Source of the DNA: Propioniciclava sinopodophylli
GTDB taxonomy: Bacteria > Actinomycetota > Actinomycetes > Propionibacteriales > Propionibacteriaceae
Reading direction: 5' to 3'
Assembly: GCF_004324755.1 (NCBI RefSeq)
Contig: NZ_SDMQ01000001.1
Location: 248,001 to 312,000, forward strand
DNA length: 64,000 nucleotides
The first letter of the stretch is position 1. Every line of letters starts with the position of its first letter. The notes below the pieces were generated by a model, which did no database searches, was not told where the DNA came from, and worked only from the letters and a program-made list of their open reading frames with translations. This document shows positions 1 through 8,427 of this stretch, piece by piece. A program made the translations under genes and the position numbers.

Positions 1-1036
1 GCGCGAGCAGGTAGGCGGCCCAGCCCAACGCACCGAACGCGCCGACGATGACGGCTCCGCGCGGGCCGAGCCCGCTGACCACGCCGAGGGCCACCGTGAA
101 GGCGCCGGCGGCGACGATCTGCACCACCGGGTGGGGAGGTGTGACCGCCTCGGGCGCCAGGTAGGCGGGGGCGCCGATCCGGACGGCGAGCCAGAGGACG
201 CCGGCCACGCCGAGGATCAGCCCGCCCGTGCGCATCAGCAACTCGACGACGCGGGCGCCGGCGGTGATGAAGTAGCCGTCGAGGGCGTCCTGCGCGGCGG
301 CGACGACGCCCATGCCGGCCAGCATCGACACCATTCCGGAGGCGACGACGAGCGCAGGCGACAGCGTCCAGAGCTCGTCGACGCCGAAGCGGCGCAGGTA
401 CATGAGCATCACGGCCAGCGCGGTCGGGATCGCACCGGCGGCCACCTGCGTGAAGAAGTAGGAGCCCCGCCGCACCTGCTGCCCCACCGTCACCATCGCG
501 ATGAGAACGGTGGCGAGCCCCGCGACCAGCATGTCCAGGGCCACACCGCCGAGCAGCGCGCAGATGCTCGCGCCCTGGGCGAACGCGGCGCCGAAGCGCA
601 CCCAGCGGCGGTACTCCATGCCCGAGAGCTCGCGCTCCTTGAGCTGCCGGGAAGCCTCCGCCGGTTCGAGCTCAGCGGCGCAGACGCGGTCCACGATCCC
701 GACGAGGTGGCCCAGCCGGGCGTAATCCCGGGCCAGCGCGGGCACCGTCCGCACCATCGTCACCGGCGCCGAGCCGCCGATGTCTGGCGCGCTGACCATG
801 ATCGAGGTGTAGGTGACGTCGACGTGCAGGGGCACCTCCAGCGCGATGCCGAGGCGCAGGATCATTTGGGTCGCCTCCGCCGCGGACGCCCCCGCCACCA
901 GGGCGGCCGCCCCGACGCGGGTGGCCAGCGCCACGATCGGGACCCGCGCCTCGCGGGGATGCGCGGCTTCAGGGTACGTCCGCCGCTGCCGGCGCCGGCG
1001 GATCAGGCGCTCCAGCCCGTCGGAGCGCTCGAACAA
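1..1036 (-). CDS. ThrE-like threonine/serine exporter family protein (partial, C-terminus off the left edge)
   Basis: This is probably an inner-membrane exporter of small amino acids. The translated minus strand has a cytosolic N-terminal part with the motif ALVAGASAAEAT typical of the ThrE/DUF1212 domain. It then has long hydrophobic stretches (for example GGVALDMLVAGLATVLIAMV) separated by short charged loops, as in the ThrE transmembrane half. The start is uncertain because no ATG or GTG lies in frame near the upstream gene's stop. TTG at 1036 with a GAGGG about 13 bases upstream is the best candidate, 26 bp after the stop of the upstream oxidoreductase gene. The two genes may be co-transcribed. 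Family assignment is firm; the substrate is inferred from the family. Confidence 0.72.
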   Translation of the reverse strand, partial: MFERSDGLERLIRRRRQRRTYPEAAHPREARVPIVALATRVGAAALVAGASAAEATQMILRLGIALEVPLHVDVTYTSIMVSAPDIGGSAPVTMVRTVPALARDYARLGHLVGIVDRVCAAELEPAEASRQLKERELSGMEYRRWVRFGAAFAQGASICALLGGVALDMLVAGLATVLIAMVTVGQQVRRGSYFFTQVAAGAIPTALAVMLMYLRRFGVDELWTLSPALVVASGMVSMLAGMGVVAAAQDALDGYFITAGARVVELLMRTGGLILGVAGVLWLAVRIGAPAYLAPEAVTPPHPVVQIVAAGAFTVALGVVSGLGPRGAVIVGAFGALGWAAYLLA

Positions 1037-1062
1037 CCGCGGGGCGCGGCCCTCGAAACCCC

Positions 1063-2028
1063 TCAGGGCTGCAACACCACCTTGCCCAGCACGTCGCCGG
1101 CCGTGAGCGCGGCCACGGCGTCCGGCAGGGCGTCGAAGCCGACCACACGGTCGATCCGGGGCCGGACGCCCGCGCGCTCCATGAGCGCCATGACGCCCGC
1201 GAGCTCCTCCTTGTTGCCCATGGTCGAGCCGATGACCCGCAACTGCAGGAAGAAGACGCGGTTGAGGTCCGCGGGCGGGTTGGCGCCGGACGTCGCGCCG
1301 CACACCACGACGGTGCCGCCGGGGCGCAGCGACTTCAGCGAGTGCGCCCAGGTCGCCTCACCCACGGTCTCCACGACGAGGTCCACCCGCTCGGGCAGGC
1401 GCGCGCCCGGCTCGAAGGCCTCGTCGGCACCGAGCGAGCGGGCGAAGTCGCGCTTGGCCTCGGTCCGGGCGGTGGCCCACACCCGATGGCCGAGCGCCTT
1501 GGCGAGCTGGATGGCCGCCGAGGCGACCCCTCCCGAGGCGCCCTGGACCAGGACCGTGCCCGGCTTCCACAGCCCGGCGTCGCGCGTGAGCATCCGGAAC
1601 GCGGTGAGGTAGGCGGTCGGGACGCACGCGGCTTCCTCGAAGGTGAGGGCAGCCGGCTTGTCGACCACGTTGCGCTCGGGCACGACCACCCACTCCGCGA
1701 GGGTGCCCTGGTGCACCTCGGAGAGCAGCGACCGCTTGGGGTCGAGCGTCTCGTCCCCCGCCCAGCCGTCCGAGGAGATGACCGGGTGGACGACGACCTC
1801 ACGCCCCTCGTCCGTGGTGCCCGCGGCGTCCGTGCCGAGGATCATCGGCATGCGCTCGGGCGGCAGGCCCACCCCGCGCAGCGACCACACGTCGTGGTGG
1901 TTCAGCGAGGCGGCCCGCACCCGGACGCGTACCCACCCCTGCCGCACCTCGGGGTCTGGTCGCTCCCCCACGACCAGGGCGGCCAGCGGATCGGCCGGGT
2001 TGGCAACTTCTACGTATGCAGCGCGCAT
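1063..2028 (-). CDS. Zinc-independent MDR-family NADPH:quinone oxidoreductase-like protein
   Basis: A 321-residue medium-chain dehydrogenase/reductase. The N-terminal GroES-like domain carries SLNHHDVW and MILGTDAAGT. The Rossmann domain carries the glycine-rich VLVQGASGGVASAAIQLAK segment that binds NAD(P)H, and the end GDVLGKVVLQP is typical of quinone-reductase/acryloyl-CoA-reductase-like members. The cysteine set of zinc alcohol dehydrogenases is not seen, so a hydride transfer to a quinone or enone is more likely than alcohol oxidation. The substrate cannot be told from sequence. It reads leftward, away from the remnant at 2051, and is followed closely by the ThrE-like gene. Confidence 0.85.
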   Translation of the reverse strand: MRAAYVEVANPADPLAALVVGERPDPEVRQGWVRVRVRAASLNHHDVWSLRGVGLPPERMPMILGTDAAGTTDEGREVVVHPVISSDGWAGDETLDPKRSLLSEVHQGTLAEWVVVPERNVVDKPAALTFEEAACVPTAYLTAFRMLTRDAGLWKPGTVLVQGASGGVASAAIQLAKALGHRVWATARTEAKRDFARSLGADEAFEPGARLPERVDLVVETVGEATWAHSLKSLRPGGTVVVCGATSGANPPADLNRVFFLQLRVIGSTMGNKEELAGVMALMERAGVRPRIDRVVGFDALPDAVAALTAGDVLGKVVLQP

Positions 2029-2050
2029 GGCCCCAGACTAGGCTGGCGCG

Positions 2051-2190
2051 GTGCCCACCGCCACGATCGACGACGTGCGCCGGGCACGGCGCATCCTGCT
2101 GCACGGCGTGGCGGGCTCGGGGAAGTCGACCGCGGCGCTCGCCCTGGGCGCCCGACTGGGCGCCTGCTGGCCGCCCTCTAGCGTGGGGCG
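2051..2190 (+). pseudogene. Truncated P-loop NTPase remnant (adenylate-kinase-like head)
   Basis: GTG at 2051 opens a frame reading PTATIDDVRRARRILLHGVA followed by GSGKSTAALALG, a clear Walker A motif near the N-terminus of a small kinase-like or topology-modulation-like P-loop protein. After about 38 residues the match ends and the frame runs into the 3' end of the convergent HAD gene at 2196. No Walker B or lid follows. I read this as the 5' stump of a gene whose remainder was deleted. A real 68-residue protein is possible but unlikely. Confidence 0.5.
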
Positions 2191-2195
2191 CCGGC

Positions 2196-3020
2196 TCAGA
2201 GCCCGAGCAGGCGCTCGATCACGACGGCCACGCCGTCCGCCTCGTGGTGGAGGGTGACCTCGTCGGCCGCCTCCTTGGCCCCGGCGACCGCGTTGCCCAT
2301 CGCCACGCCCAGACCTGCCCAGCGGAGCATCTCGACGTCGTTGAGGTTGTCGCCGAAGGTGACCACGTCGGCGGGGTCGATGCCCCGGTCGGCGGCGAAG
2401 CGGGCCAGGGCGGACGCCTTGGAGACCCCCGCGCGCCCGACCTCCAGGAACGGGGCGCCGGACGTCGTCGGGTGCGTGCCCGGCACGGCCAGGCCCCGGG
2501 CCACCTCGAGCATCTGCTCGGGGGCCACCGTCGGGTCAGGGTGCTTCACCACCAGCTTGAGCGAGGGCTCGGCGAGCACGTCGTCGAGGTCGGCGAAGCG
2601 GTGCGACACGGGCCACAGGGCGTTCTCCGCGCCCGGGTCCTGCTCGCCGACGTAGCCGTGCTGGGCGACGTACTCGTTGCCCGCCGAGCGCACCGAGACG
2701 ACCCGCGCCTCGGGGAACTCCGCCAGCATCGCGTGGGCGAGGGTGCGTTGGGCGTCGACGTCGAGGAGTTCCTCGAACAGGACGTGCCGGTTGGCGAGGT
2801 CGACCGCGACGGCCCCGTTGGAACCGACGACGAAGCCCTCCAGCGGTGATCCCGCGACGATCGCGCCGATCGAGTAGGGCTGGCGCCCGGAGATGGCGAG
2901 CACGTCGATGCCCGCCTGCCTGGCCGCGGCGAACGCGACGCGGTTGCGGGGGCTGATGGTGCGGTGGTCGGAGCGGACGAGCGTGCCGTCCACGTCGGTC
3001 GCGATCAGGCGGACGCCCAC
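2196..3020 (-). CDS. Cof-type HAD-IIB family phosphatase
   Basis: A 274-residue haloacid-dehalogenase-fold hydrolase of the Cof/YbjI type, which usually dephosphorylates sugar phosphates or small phosphometabolites in the cytoplasm. Motif I is IATDVDGTLV at the N-terminus (nucleophile Asp in DxD). The C-terminal motif III/IV block is VTFGDNLNDVEML, and the lysine before it lies in GVSKASALARF. The large cap between the motifs fits class IIB. It starts one base before the recR stop codon at 3022, so it is almost certainly co-transcribed with recR and ybaB. The physiological substrate is unknown. Confidence 0.85.
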   Translation of the reverse strand: MGVRLIATDVDGTLVRSDHRTISPRNRVAFAAARQAGIDVLAISGRQPYSIGAIVAGSPLEGFVVGSNGAVAVDLANRHVLFEELLDVDAQRTLAHAMLAEFPEARVVSVRSAGNEYVAQHGYVGEQDPGAENALWPVSHRFADLDDVLAEPSLKLVVKHPDPTVAPEQMLEVARGLAVPGTHPTTSGAPFLEVGRAGVSKASALARFAADRGIDPADVVTFGDNLNDVEMLRWAGLGVAMGNAVAGAKEAADEVTLHHEADGVAVVIERLLGL

Positions 3021-3021
3021 G

Positions 3022-3621
3022 TCACACCCCGACCTGGCGGCGGCCGGCGAACGCGCGCCCGAGGGTGACCTCGTCGGCGAACTCCAGATCGCCGCCGACC
3101 GGCAGGCCGGACGCCAGCCGCGAGACCGTGATGCCGGTGGGCGCCAGCAGCCGGGTCAGGTACGTGGCGGTGGCCTCGCCCTCGACGTTCGGGTCGGTGG
3201 CGAGGATGACCTCGGCGACGACCGGGCCCGACAGGCGGCGCAGCAGCTCGGCGACGTGCAGGTCCTCGGGGCCGACGTGGTCGATGGGGCTGATCGCGCC
3301 CCCGAGCACGTGGTACAGCCCGCGGAACTCGCGCGTGCGCTCGATCGCGGCGACATCCTTGGACTCCTCCACGACGCAGATCGTCGACTGGTCGCGGCGC
3401 GGGTCGCGGCAGATCCGGCAGGTGGTGTCCTCCGACACGTTGAAGCAGAGGTCGCAGAAGCGCACCTTGTCGGCGACCTCGCGGAGGGCGTCCGCGAGGC
3501 GGTCGACCTCCTCGCGGTCGGCGTTCATCAGGTGGAACGCGATGCGCTGGGCGCTCTTGGGGCCCACGCCCGGCAGCCGGCCCAGCTCGTCGATCAGGGC
3601 CTGGATGGGGCCTTCGTACAC
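3022..3621 (-). CDS. recR: Recombination mediator protein RecR
   Basis: A 199-residue protein of normal length for RecR, which acts with RecF/RecO to load RecA at single-strand gaps. Visible parts in order: an N-terminal helix-hairpin-helix ([20 protein letters not shown]), a four-cysteine zinc element (CDLC and CRIC), and a Toprim domain starting around [10 protein letters not shown] with the acidic [13 protein letters not shown] motif. The C-terminal [19 protein letters not shown] is also diagnostic. It follows ybaB by 11 bp, the classical ybaB-recR arrangement, and is transcribed leftward with the Cof-type phosphatase. Confidence 0.97.
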   Translation of the reverse strand: MYEGPIQALIDELGRLPGVGPKSAQRIAFHLMNADREEVDRLADALREVADKVRFCDLCFNVSEDTTCRICRDPRRDQSTICVVEESKDVAAIERTREFRGLYHVLGGAISPIDHVGPEDLHVAELLRRLSGPVVAEVILATDPNVEGEATATYLTRLLAPTGITVSRLASGLPVGGDLEFADEVTLGRAFAGRRQVGV

Positions 3622-3632
3622 GTCGCCTGCGC

Positions 3633-3953
3633 CTAGAAGGGCAGGCCGGGGATCTGCGGCATCGCGGCGGCGGCGAGCGCCTGCACCTGGTTGTTGGCGT
3701 CGCGGACGGCCAGCACCACCAGGTCGCCGAGGGTCTCGACGTCGTCGGGGTCGACCGCCTTCGGGTCGATGCGCACCGCGGTGAGTTCACCGGCGCCCGT
3801 CATCGTCACGGTGACGAGGTCACCGCCCGCCGTGCCGGTGACCGTCCGCGCCGCCAGCTCTGACTGCGCGCTCTGCATCTGCTCCTGCATGGCCTGGGCC
3901 TGCGCCAGCAGCGCGTTCATGTCGAACCCGCCCTCGGTGCCGAACATCGACAT
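3633..3953 (-). CDS. ybaB: YbaB/EbfC family nucleoid-associated protein
   Basis: A 106-residue DNA-binding protein of the YbaB/EbfC family, which forms tweezers-shaped dimers and associates with the nucleoid. ATG at 3953 is chosen because a GAGGAGGTCACC ribosome binding site lies just upstream and the protein then begins [20 protein letters not shown], as family members do. An in-frame extension to 4481 would run through the divergent lipoprotein gene and is rejected. The conserved core [20 protein letters not shown] is present. It is immediately upstream of recR. Confidence 0.93.
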   Translation of the reverse strand: MSMFGTEGGFDMNALLAQAQAMQEQMQSAQSELAARTVTGTAGGDLVTVTMTGAGELTAVRIDPKAVDPDDVETLGDLVVLAVRDANNQVQALAAAAMPQIPGLPF

Positions 3954-4046
3954 CGGTGACCTCCTCACGTCGCCCCCATCGTAGGTGATCCGAGGGGTGA
4001 CCCCTGAGGGCGGTCCGGCGACTACGCTGGCGACAAGGAGGACGCC

Positions 4047-4556
4047 ATGCACCGACCACGCACGTCCCGATCCCTGTCCGCCGCGCTCGCAGCGGGCGTT
4101 CTCATGGGCGCGCTGCTCACTGGTTGCGCCACGACCCCGGGAGAACCCGTGACCAGCCCCAGCGAACGCCCCCCGTTGGCGTCCCCCACCAAGCCCCTCC
4201 CCGAGCGCACGACCCCCGGCCCGATCTCGCCGCCGGTGTCCACCCCGGCCACGCCCGTGCCGGAGGAGATCGTGACGCGACCCGAGGTGCAGGCCGCGGT
4301 GCAGGCCGAGGCTGAGCGCCTGGGCGTGGACCCGGTCAACGTGACGGTCGTCGCCTACGAGTCGATCACCTGGAACGACGGCAGCCTCGGCTGCCCCGAG
4401 CCGGGGAAGATGTACACCCAGGCGCTCGTGCCGGGGCACCGGCTCGTCCTCAGCGTCGCGGGCAACCAGGCCAGCTACCACGCCGGCAACGCGGGCACAT
4501 TCAGCTACTGCCCGAACCCGATCCTGCCGGCGTCCGGCTCCTCGCCGAACGCCTGA
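4047..4556 (+). CDS. Secreted lipoprotein of unknown function
   Basis: A 169-residue protein with a lipoprotein signal peptide: basic [10 protein letters not shown], a hydrophobic stretch, then the lipobox LLTGC (Cys about residue 27). A Pro/Ser/Thr-rich spacer follows (to about residue 70), then a compact domain with [20 protein letters not shown] and a second cysteine near YCPNP, which may form a disulphide. The ribosome binding site is AGGAGG six bases before ATG. It is divergent from ybaB across a 93-bp intergenic region and convergent with dnaX, interrupting the usual dnaX-ybaB adjacency. I do not recognise a function. Confidence 0.85.
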   Translation: MHRPRTSRSLSAALAAGVLMGALLTGCATTPGEPVTSPSERPPLASPTKPLPERTTPGPISPPVSTPATPVPEEIVTRPEVQAAVQAEAERLGVDPVNVTVVAYESITWNDGSLGCPEPGKMYTQALVPGHRLVLSVAGNQASYHAGNAGTFSYCPNPILPASGSSPNA

Positions 4557-4560
4557 GCCC

Positions 4561-4597
4561 GCGGATCACGCCGGGCCGAAGGCCCCGGGCGATCCGC
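4561..4597. terminator. Bidirectional terminator-like hairpin between the lipoprotein gene and dnaX
   Basis: GCGGATC and GATCCGC flank an inner stem GGGCC-GAA-GGCCC, giving a strong imperfect palindrome exactly in the 55-bp gap between two convergent genes. There is no clear T-tract on either side, which is common in GC-rich actinobacteria. The terminator role is inferred. Confidence 0.6.
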
Positions 4598-4611
4598 CAG
4601 CCCGGCGCTCA

Positions 4612-6963
4612 CTACCCGGGCTCCTCCTCGCCGAGGAACTCCGCACCGAGGTGTCGGGTGAGCAGTTCGTCGACGTTCGTGACGCCGTCGAGGTCGATGT
4701 CGTCGAGCGACTCCTCCGCCTCCTCGCCCTCGTCCACCGGACCCACCTGGGTCGCCTGGATGTTCGCGCGCGCCTGCTCGGCGCCCCGGGCCGCGAGCGC
4801 AGCGGCCGCGGCGTCCGGTCCCTGGGTGCTTGGCGGCGGCTCGGGATTGCTGGGCGCGGGCGCGGTGTCGAAGGCCGGGCTCGGCGGGGGCGGCGGCTCG
4901 TCGCCGGCGACGGTCTGGATGGTGGCCGCCACGCCCAGCACCTCCAGCACCGCCTCGCGGACGACCTGGTCGCTGCCACCGCGGGAGAAGCTCTCGCGGG
5001 CGCCCGGGTTGTTGAACGCCAGCGTCAGGACGCCACCGCTGAAGTCGTGCACCACCGCGTTCTCGCGGACCGTGATCCACGTGACGCGTCGGCGGCCCTT
5101 GATCTTCTCCAGCACGTCGGGCCACTGGTTGCGGATCTGGGCGGTGGTGAGCACCGCCGGGTCGCCCCCGGACGCCGCGGGTGCGGCCGGGGTGGCCGGC
5201 AGGGCGGACGCCGCGGGCACCTGTTCCCGGCGCGGCTGCTCGGCAGGCGGCTGGGGACGGCGCTCCTGCTGCGGCTCGGGGCGCCGGGCCGGTGCGGACT
5301 CCGGCCACGGAGCGGCCCACGGATCGCCCGTCGGTGCTGGCGCCGGGCGGCCCTGCGGCGCGGCCGGGGCCGCCTCCTGCGGGCGCGGGGCGGGGCCGGG
5401 CTGCGGGCTCGGCGCCGGGCGCTGGGGCGCCGGGACCTCGGCGGGGCCGTCCGCCCGTTCGGGACGCGGGGCGTGCGAGTCGGCACCGGCCGCCATCTGG
5501 AGCCTGCGCTCCAGTCGGTCGAGGCGGGCGTGGACGCCGCGCTCGTCGACGTCGGCGCCCGGCAACAGCACGCGCGCGCACATGAGTTCGAGGTGGAGGC
5601 GCGGGGCCGTGGTGCCGCGCATGTCGGTCAGGCCCTTGGCGATGACCTCGGCGGCCCGCGTGAGCTCGCCGCGGCCCATGCCGTTGGCCTGCGTGGTGAG
5701 GCGTTCGCCCTGGTCGGCGGCCACGTCGACGAGGCCGGTGGCGAGGGCGTCCGGCACGGCGGAGACGACGATGAGGTCGCGGAGGCGGCGGAGCAGGTCC
5801 TCGGCGAAGCGGCGCGGGTCCTGGCCGACCTCGATCACCTTGTCCACGCACGCGAACACCCCGTGGGCGTCACCGGCGGCGAAGGCGTCCATGATCTCGT
5901 CGAGCAGGCTGTCGGGGGTGTAGCCCAGCAGCGCGGTGGCCTGGGCGTAGCTGACGCCGCCCTCGGCGGCGCCGCCGAGCAGCTGGTCGAGCACCGACAG
6001 CGAGTCACGCACCGAGCCGGCGCCGGCCCGGACCACCAGCGGCAGCACCGTCTGGTCGACCGTGACGCCCTCGGCCTCGCAGAGCTCCGCGAGGTAGGCG
6101 CTCAGCGTGCGCGGCGGCACGAGCCGGAAGGGGTAGTGGTGCGTGCGCGACCGGATCGTGCCGATCACCTTCTCGGGCTCGGTCGTGGCAAAGATGAACT
6201 TCACGTGGGGCGGCGGCTCCTCCACGACCTTCAGCAGCGCGTTGAAGCCCTGCGGGGTCACCATGTGGGCCTCGTCGATGATGTAGATCTTGTAGCGGCT
6301 GTGCACCGGGGCGAAGAACGCCCGTTCGCGCAGGTCGCGCGCCTCGTCGACGCCGCCGTGGGAGGCCGCGTCGATCTCGATCACGTCGATGCTGCCGGTG
6401 CCACCGCGCGCCAGGTCGCGGCAGGAGCGGCACGTGCCGCACGGGGTCGGCGTCGGGCCCTGCTCGCAGTTGAGGCAGCGGGCCAGGATGCGCGCCGACG
6501 TGGTCTTGCCGCAGCCGCGCGGGCCGCTGAACAGGTAGGCGTGGTTGACCCGGTTGTTGGTGAGCGCGCGCTGCAGCGGCTCGGTCACGTGCTCCTGGCC
6601 GATGACCTGGTCGAAGGTGTCCGGCCGGTAGCGGCGGTACAGGGCCAGGGGGGCGTCGCGGCGCGCGGGCGCGGTCGGCGCAGGGGCTGCGGGCGGGGGC
6701 GCGAGCCCCGTCGGTCGGGCGGGCTCAGGGGCGGACGCCTCGGGCCCGGCCTCGTCGGTCGGCTCGTCCTCCTCCGGGTCGACGGGGATCTCGTCCATCT
6801 CGTCGAGTTCGATCTCCATCTCGGGGTCGTCAACCGGGGTGGGTTCGCTGGGCAGGATGAGCTCGTCCGGCTCGGTGCCGAACAGGTCGGGACCGTCCTG
6901 GGCGTAGGCGTCCACGGCCTCGTCGGCGACCACACCCTCGTCGTCGTCGAACAGACCACCCAT
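4612..6963 (-). CDS. dnaX: DNA polymerase III subunit gamma/tau
   Basis: The clamp-loader ATPase of the replisome. ATG at 6963 has GGAG about nine bases upstream and gives 783 residues. Residues 1 to about 106 form an unusual acidic, then Pro/Ala-rich extension before the usual beginning ALYRRYRPDTFDQVIGQEHV. The AAA+ domain follows with Walker A GPRGCGKTT (about 147-155), a cysteine-rich zinc element (CLNC, CGTC, C181) and YIIDEAHM as Walker B. The middle is a long Pro/Ala-rich linker, then the tau-type C-terminal region. It lies just downstream of ffs. No alternative ATG or GTG close to ALYRRYRP is seen, so the extension appears to be translated. Confidence 0.95.
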   Translation of the reverse strand: MGGLFDDDEGVVADEAVDAYAQDGPDLFGTEPDELILPSEPTPVDDPEMEIELDEMDEIPVDPEEDEPTDEAGPEASAPEPARPTGLAPPPAAPAPTAPARRDAPLALYRRYRPDTFDQVIGQEHVTEPLQRALTNNRVNHAYLFSGPRGCGKTTSARILARCLNCEQGPTPTPCGTCRSCRDLARGGTGSIDVIEIDAASHGGVDEARDLRERAFFAPVHSRYKIYIIDEAHMVTPQGFNALLKVVEEPPPHVKFIFATTEPEKVIGTIRSRTHHYPFRLVPPRTLSAYLAELCEAEGVTVDQTVLPLVVRAGAGSVRDSLSVLDQLLGGAAEGGVSYAQATALLGYTPDSLLDEIMDAFAAGDAHGVFACVDKVIEVGQDPRRFAEDLLRRLRDLIVVSAVPDALATGLVDVAADQGERLTTQANGMGRGELTRAAEVIAKGLTDMRGTTAPRLHLELMCARVLLPGADVDERGVHARLDRLERRLQMAAGADSHAPRPERADGPAEVPAPQRPAPSPQPGPAPRPQEAAPAAPQGRPAPAPTGDPWAAPWPESAPARRPEPQQERRPQPPAEQPRREQVPAASALPATPAAPAASGGDPAVLTTAQIRNQWPDVLEKIKGRRRVTWITVRENAVVHDFSGGVLTLAFNNPGARESFSRGGSDQVVREAVLEVLGVAATIQTVAGDEPPPPPSPAFDTAPAPSNPEPPPSTQGPDAAAAALAARGAEQARANIQATQVGPVDEGEEAEESLDDIDLDGVTNVDELLTRHLGAEFLGEEEPG

Positions 6964-7028
6964 CGCGTCTCCTGCCACGCTCCGCACCCTACTGGGTCGC
7001 GCCGACACCGCCGCGCCGGGACGCAGAA

Positions 7029-7116
7029 GGGCCCCCGCGCACCTGACAGAGCTCACTGACCCTTGCTGCCTTCCGGCCCTGGGGGAGTTGGGCGAGGTAC
7101 CACCGCGCGGGGACCC
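7029..7116 (-). ncRNA. ffs: 4.5S signal recognition particle RNA (small type)
   Basis: On the minus strand the conserved apical domain reads CCAGGGCCGGAAGGCAGCA followed by AGGGTCAG, the Ffh-binding loop and bulges of bacterial SRP RNA. The two ends pair: GGGTCCCCGCGC (7105-7116) with GCGCGGGGGCCC (7029-7040), giving the closing stem of a compact hairpin RNA of about 88 nt. It sits directly upstream of dnaX, a typical position in actinobacteria. The exact 3' end is uncertain by a few bases. Confidence 0.93.
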
Positions 7117-7123
7117 GACGCCC

Positions 7124-7129
7124 ATCATA
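7124..7129 (-). promoter_or_regulatory. Probable -10 box of ffs
   Basis: The minus strand reads TATGAT seven bases before the first paired base of the SRP RNA, a good sigma-A -10 hexamer at the right distance. A convincing -35 is not obvious. Confidence 0.55.
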
Positions 7130-7169
7130 ACCGATGCCGCGGGCCACCCTCCGCGCACGGCCGACGGGG

Positions 7170-8012
7170 TCAGCCGGCTTCCGGCGGGGAGATCGTGAAA
7201 CGCGACGTGGCCAGCACGGGGAGCCTCCCGCGGGCGTCCTCAAGACCGGCGGTGTCGATGTCGACCACCAGCAGTTCCGGGGAGGCCCCGCCCTCGGCGA
7301 GCACCTCCCCCAAGGGGCTGACCACGACGCTGTGGCCAACCCCCGTCGGGGAGCCGGGCCTGACCTCCACACCGACGGTGGCGGGGTCGGCCTGGCCGGG
7401 GGCGACGATGAAGCAGGTGGTGTCCAGGGCGCGGGCGACGCAGAGCGCCCGCCACTGCTCGGCCTTGCCGGGGCCGTTCGCCCAGGACGCCGGCACGAGC
7501 ACGACCTCGGCGCCGGCGTGGGCCAGGTGCTTGAACAGCTCGGGGAAGCGCACGTCGTAGCAGGTGGCCAGACCGAAGCGGACGCCGCCGAGGGTGACGA
7601 GGGTCGGGGCGTCCCCCGGCTCGACGTGGCGGGACTCGACGAAGCCCCACGCGTCGAACGGGTGGATCTTGTCGTAGGTCGCGACCAGCTCCCCGGTCGC
7701 GTCAACGACGACGAGGGTGTTGCGGGCGCGGCGACGGTCGGGTTCGTCGGGGCGGGGGCCGCCGGGGGTGAACATGCCGGCCACGATCGCGATGCCGAGC
7801 CCGTGCGCCAACTGACGGACGCCGTGCACCCACGGCCCGTCCAGCGGCTCGGCCACGTCGGCGGAGCGGGTCGCGAAACTGGCCATCATCGCCTCGGGGA
7901 AGACCACGAGCTCGGCGCCGACGTCCAGCGCCCGGGTGGCGTGGGCGCGCACGAGGCCGAGGTTCGCGGTGGGGTCGGTGCCCGCGACGACCTGGGCCAG
8001 GGCGATGCGCAT
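7170..8012 (-). CDS. Carbon-nitrogen hydrolase (nitrilase superfamily amidase)
   Basis: A cytosolic amidase of 280 residues. The start is set at ATG 8012 (MRIALAQVVAGTD), the normal N-terminus of the family; the upstream in-frame extension has no family similarity. The Glu-Lys-Cys catalytic triad is visible: Glu in VFPEAMMA, Lys in ATYDKIHPFD, and Cys in GLATCYDVRFPEL. The order FPEA, YDKIHPFD, CYDVRFPEL and VPASW resembles the Nit1/NitFhit and omega-amidase-like branch, so deaminated glutathione or an alpha-keto-acid amide is a reasonable guess at the substrate but not shown by the sequence. Confidence 0.88.
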   Translation of the reverse strand: MRIALAQVVAGTDPTANLGLVRAHATRALDVGAELVVFPEAMMASFATRSADVAEPLDGPWVHGVRQLAHGLGIAIVAGMFTPGGPRPDEPDRRRARNTLVVVDATGELVATYDKIHPFDAWGFVESRHVEPGDAPTLVTLGGVRFGLATCYDVRFPELFKHLAHAGAEVVLVPASWANGPGKAEQWRALCVARALDTTCFIVAPGQADPATVGVEVRPGSPTGVGHSVVVSPLGEVLAEGGASPELLVVDIDTAGLEDARGRLPVLATSRFTISPPEAG

Positions 8013-8061
8013 GCCCCCATTCGACGGTGTCGACGGGTGCCGCGTCAATGCCGACACCCGA

Positions 8062-8091
8062 TTGGGCGGACGCTGCGGCATCGGTTAGCAT
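8062..8091 (+). promoter_or_regulatory. Probable promoter of tRNA-Ser
   Basis: TTGGGC (8062-8067) and TAGCAT (8086-8091) are separated by 18 bp and end 7 bp before the tRNA 5' end. Confidence 0.45.
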
Positions 8092-8098
8092 GTCCGAC

Positions 8099-8186
8099 GG
8101 AGGATTCGCCTAGAGGCCTATGGCGCTCGGTTGGAAACCGGGTTGGGTTCACGCCCTCACGAGTTCGAATCTCGTATCCTCCGCCA
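8099..8186 (+). tRNA. tRNA-Ser (anticodon GGA)
   Basis: The acceptor stem GGAGGAT (8099-8105) pairs with ATCCTCC (8176-8182), followed by G and an encoded CCA. The anticodon arm is CGGTTGGAAACCG with anticodon GGA reading UCC/UCU. The T arm contains GAGTTCGAATCTC, and a long variable arm typical of tRNA-Ser lies between. Its 3' side borders the accessory island, so it is a plausible integration site. Confidence 0.95.
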
Positions 8187-8190
8187 CATC

Positions 8191-8225
8191 GATTCCCGCT
8201 CTGACTAGGGCGGGAATCTTCTTTT
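8191..8225 (+). terminator. Rho-independent terminator after tRNA-Ser
   Basis: GATTCCCGC (8191-8199) and GCGGGAATC (8210-8218) form a 9-bp stem with a 10-base loop, followed by TTCTTTT. It lies 5 bp after the tRNA 3' end. Confidence 0.8.
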
Positions 8226-8427
8226 CGGGATCTATGGTGCTCTGCTTCACGATTCGTGCCCCCGAGCGTGCCCCGAGTTTTCGTGACCTGTTCTCGCCCG
8301 AGCACTTGAGCGCCCCGGACGCGGCCGTCGTGGATCCGCGTGACGTGGGGTCGCGCCAGCTCGCAGACGCAGGCATGAAGCGCCGCGCACCATGAGGTGC
8401 GCGGCGCCGGTGAGGACGATCAGTGGT

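Noticed and set aside
131-1612. Long plus-strand open frame opposite the ThrE-like and MDR genes
   Set aside because: Its composition is His/Arg/Gly-rich without any domain, while the minus strand encodes recognisable proteins. It is a GC-rich shadow.
3954-4481. N-terminal extension of YbaB
   Set aside because: It overlaps the divergent lipoprotein gene and lacks similarity to the family; ATG 3953 with GGAGG fits.
4651-7059. 802-codon plus-strand open frame antisense to dnaX
   Set aside because: It has no domains, it runs into the SRP RNA, and dnaX on the other strand is unmistakable.
6964-7158. Upstream in-frame extension of dnaX
   Set aside because: It would translate through the SRP RNA gene. 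ATG 6963 has its own ribosome binding site.
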